NCBI GenBank assembly: GCA_028280915.1
Contig: JANQKX010000699.1
Coordinates: 1 to 6,246, forward strand
Source of the DNA: Kiloniellaceae bacterium
GTDB lineage: Bacteria > Pseudomonadota > Alphaproteobacteria > Kiloniellales > Kiloniellaceae
DNA: 6,246 nt
Direction of reading: 5' to 3'
Of the stretch, positions 5,731 through 6,246 are shown piece after piece; position 1 is the first letter of the stretch; every line of letters begins with the position of its first letter. The notes under the pieces were generated by a model that was not told where the DNA came from, made no database searches, and worked only from the letters and a program-made list of their open reading frames with translations. Made by a program: the position numbers and the translations under genes.

Positions 5731-6246
5731 ATGCCCGTCGCCAAAGCCGCCACCAAAAAAATGTCGCCCCGGATCTGGGGCCTGCTGGTCCTTTTGTCCC
5801 TGCTATGGGGCGGGTCGTTTTTCTTCGCCGAGGTGGCGTTGGCCCAGATCCCGCCCCTGGTGCTGGTCTTCGCCCGGGTCGCCGTGGGGGCCGTCGCCTT
5901 GTTGAGCGTGGCCGTGGCCCTGGGGCATGGCTGGGCCGCCTGGCGGCCCTTGCTGGGCAGCTTTTTGATCATGGGCCTGCTCAACAACCTGCTGCCCTTC
6001 GGCCTGATCTTTTGGGGTCAGACCCAGATCACCAGCGGCCTGGCGGCGATCCTGAACGCCACCACGCCCCTTTTCACCGTGGTCCTGGCCCACTGCCTGA
6101 CCGATGACGAAAAGATGACCCCGCGACGACTTTGCGGTGACCTTTTGGGACTTGCCGGTGTCGCCGTGATGATGGGCCAGGGGATGGTGAGCCAGGGAAT
6201 AATCGGCTCCAGCGTACCCGCCGATCTCTCCCTGCACCTCGTGGCC
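5731..6246 (+). CDS. EamA/DMT-family transporter, N-terminal part (3' end outside window)
   Basis: This frame is open from ATG 5731 to the window edge and gives 172 residues of a family usually near 300, so only the first of its two EamA repeats is here. It is an inner-membrane protein of the drug/metabolite transporter superfamily, whose members mostly export amino acids, metabolites or drugs. After a short basic N-terminus, hydrophobic segments fall at about 16-37, 43-63, 73-95, 100-121 and 134-150. Family marks are LWGGSFFF at 25-32, Arg49 in the second segment, and the stretch NNLLPFGLIFWGQTQITSG (85-103) followed by LNATTPLFTVVLAH (108-121). Start 5731 is supported by AGGA 7 nt upstream; ATG 5761 is an in-frame alternative. 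Its 105-nt separation from bcp, with a weak terminator between, suggests partly independent expression. The substrate cannot be named. Confidence 0.93.
   Translation, partial: MPVAKAATKKMSPRIWGLLVLLSLLWGGSFFFAEVALAQIPPLVLVFARVAVGAVALLSVAVALGHGWAAWRPLLGSFLIMGLLNNLLPFGLIFWGQTQITSGLAAILNATTPLFTVVLAHCLTDDEKMTPRRLCGDLLGLAGVAVMMGQGMVSQGIIGSSVPADLSLHLVA

Noticed and set aside
5562..6107. 181-codon plus-strand frame crossing from bcp into the transporter
   Set aside because: It overlaps two well-supported genes in another frame and its translation is Pro/Gly/Arg-rich with no domain.

Overview
The window looks like ordinary chromosomal DNA from a GC-rich alphaproteobacterium. GlnE, Bcp and the MATE protein all read like Rhodospirillales-type (Rhodospirillum/Magnetospirillum-like) homologues; this placement is inferred from remembered sequence style, not from a search. 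There are six protein genes, two of them cut by the window edges. I saw no tRNA, rRNA, insertion sequence, CRISPR array or phage gene.

Layout. (1) Positions 1-1917, plus strand: the C-terminal two thirds of glnE, the adenylyltransferase that switches glutamine synthetase off; the deadenylylating N-terminal domain lies off the left edge. (2) Positions 1959-4208, minus strand: a two-gene unit read right to left, a MATE-family multidrug/cation antiporter followed 21 nt later by a class III (calcineurin-like) cyclic-nucleotide or glycerophosphodiester phosphodiesterase. The phosphodiesterase converges on glnE across a gap of about 40 nt holding a weak hairpin. (3) Positions 4209-4488: a non-coding divergent region, more AT-rich than its surroundings, with a near-duplicate 14-bp motif and a 13-bp palindrome. 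(4) Positions 4489-5064, plus strand: a small lipoprotein of unknown function with a clear lipobox and two mature-domain cysteines. (5) Positions 5161-5625, plus strand: bcp, a thiol peroxidase with both catalytic cysteines. (6) Position 5731 to the right edge, plus strand: the N-terminal 172 residues of an EamA/DMT-family inner-membrane transporter, preceded by a 9-bp perfect hairpin that includes its Shine-Dalgarno bases.

How the genes relate. They do not form one pathway. glnE belongs to nitrogen control, bcp to peroxide defence, and the MATE and EamA proteins to small-molecule export. As I recall, glnE and bcp lie close together in several alphaproteobacteria; here three genes, two on the opposite strand, sit between them. 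I found no convincing new multi-gene system. The items most worth a second look are the hairpin over the EamA ribosome-binding site, the unknown lipoprotein, and the repeats in the divergent region.
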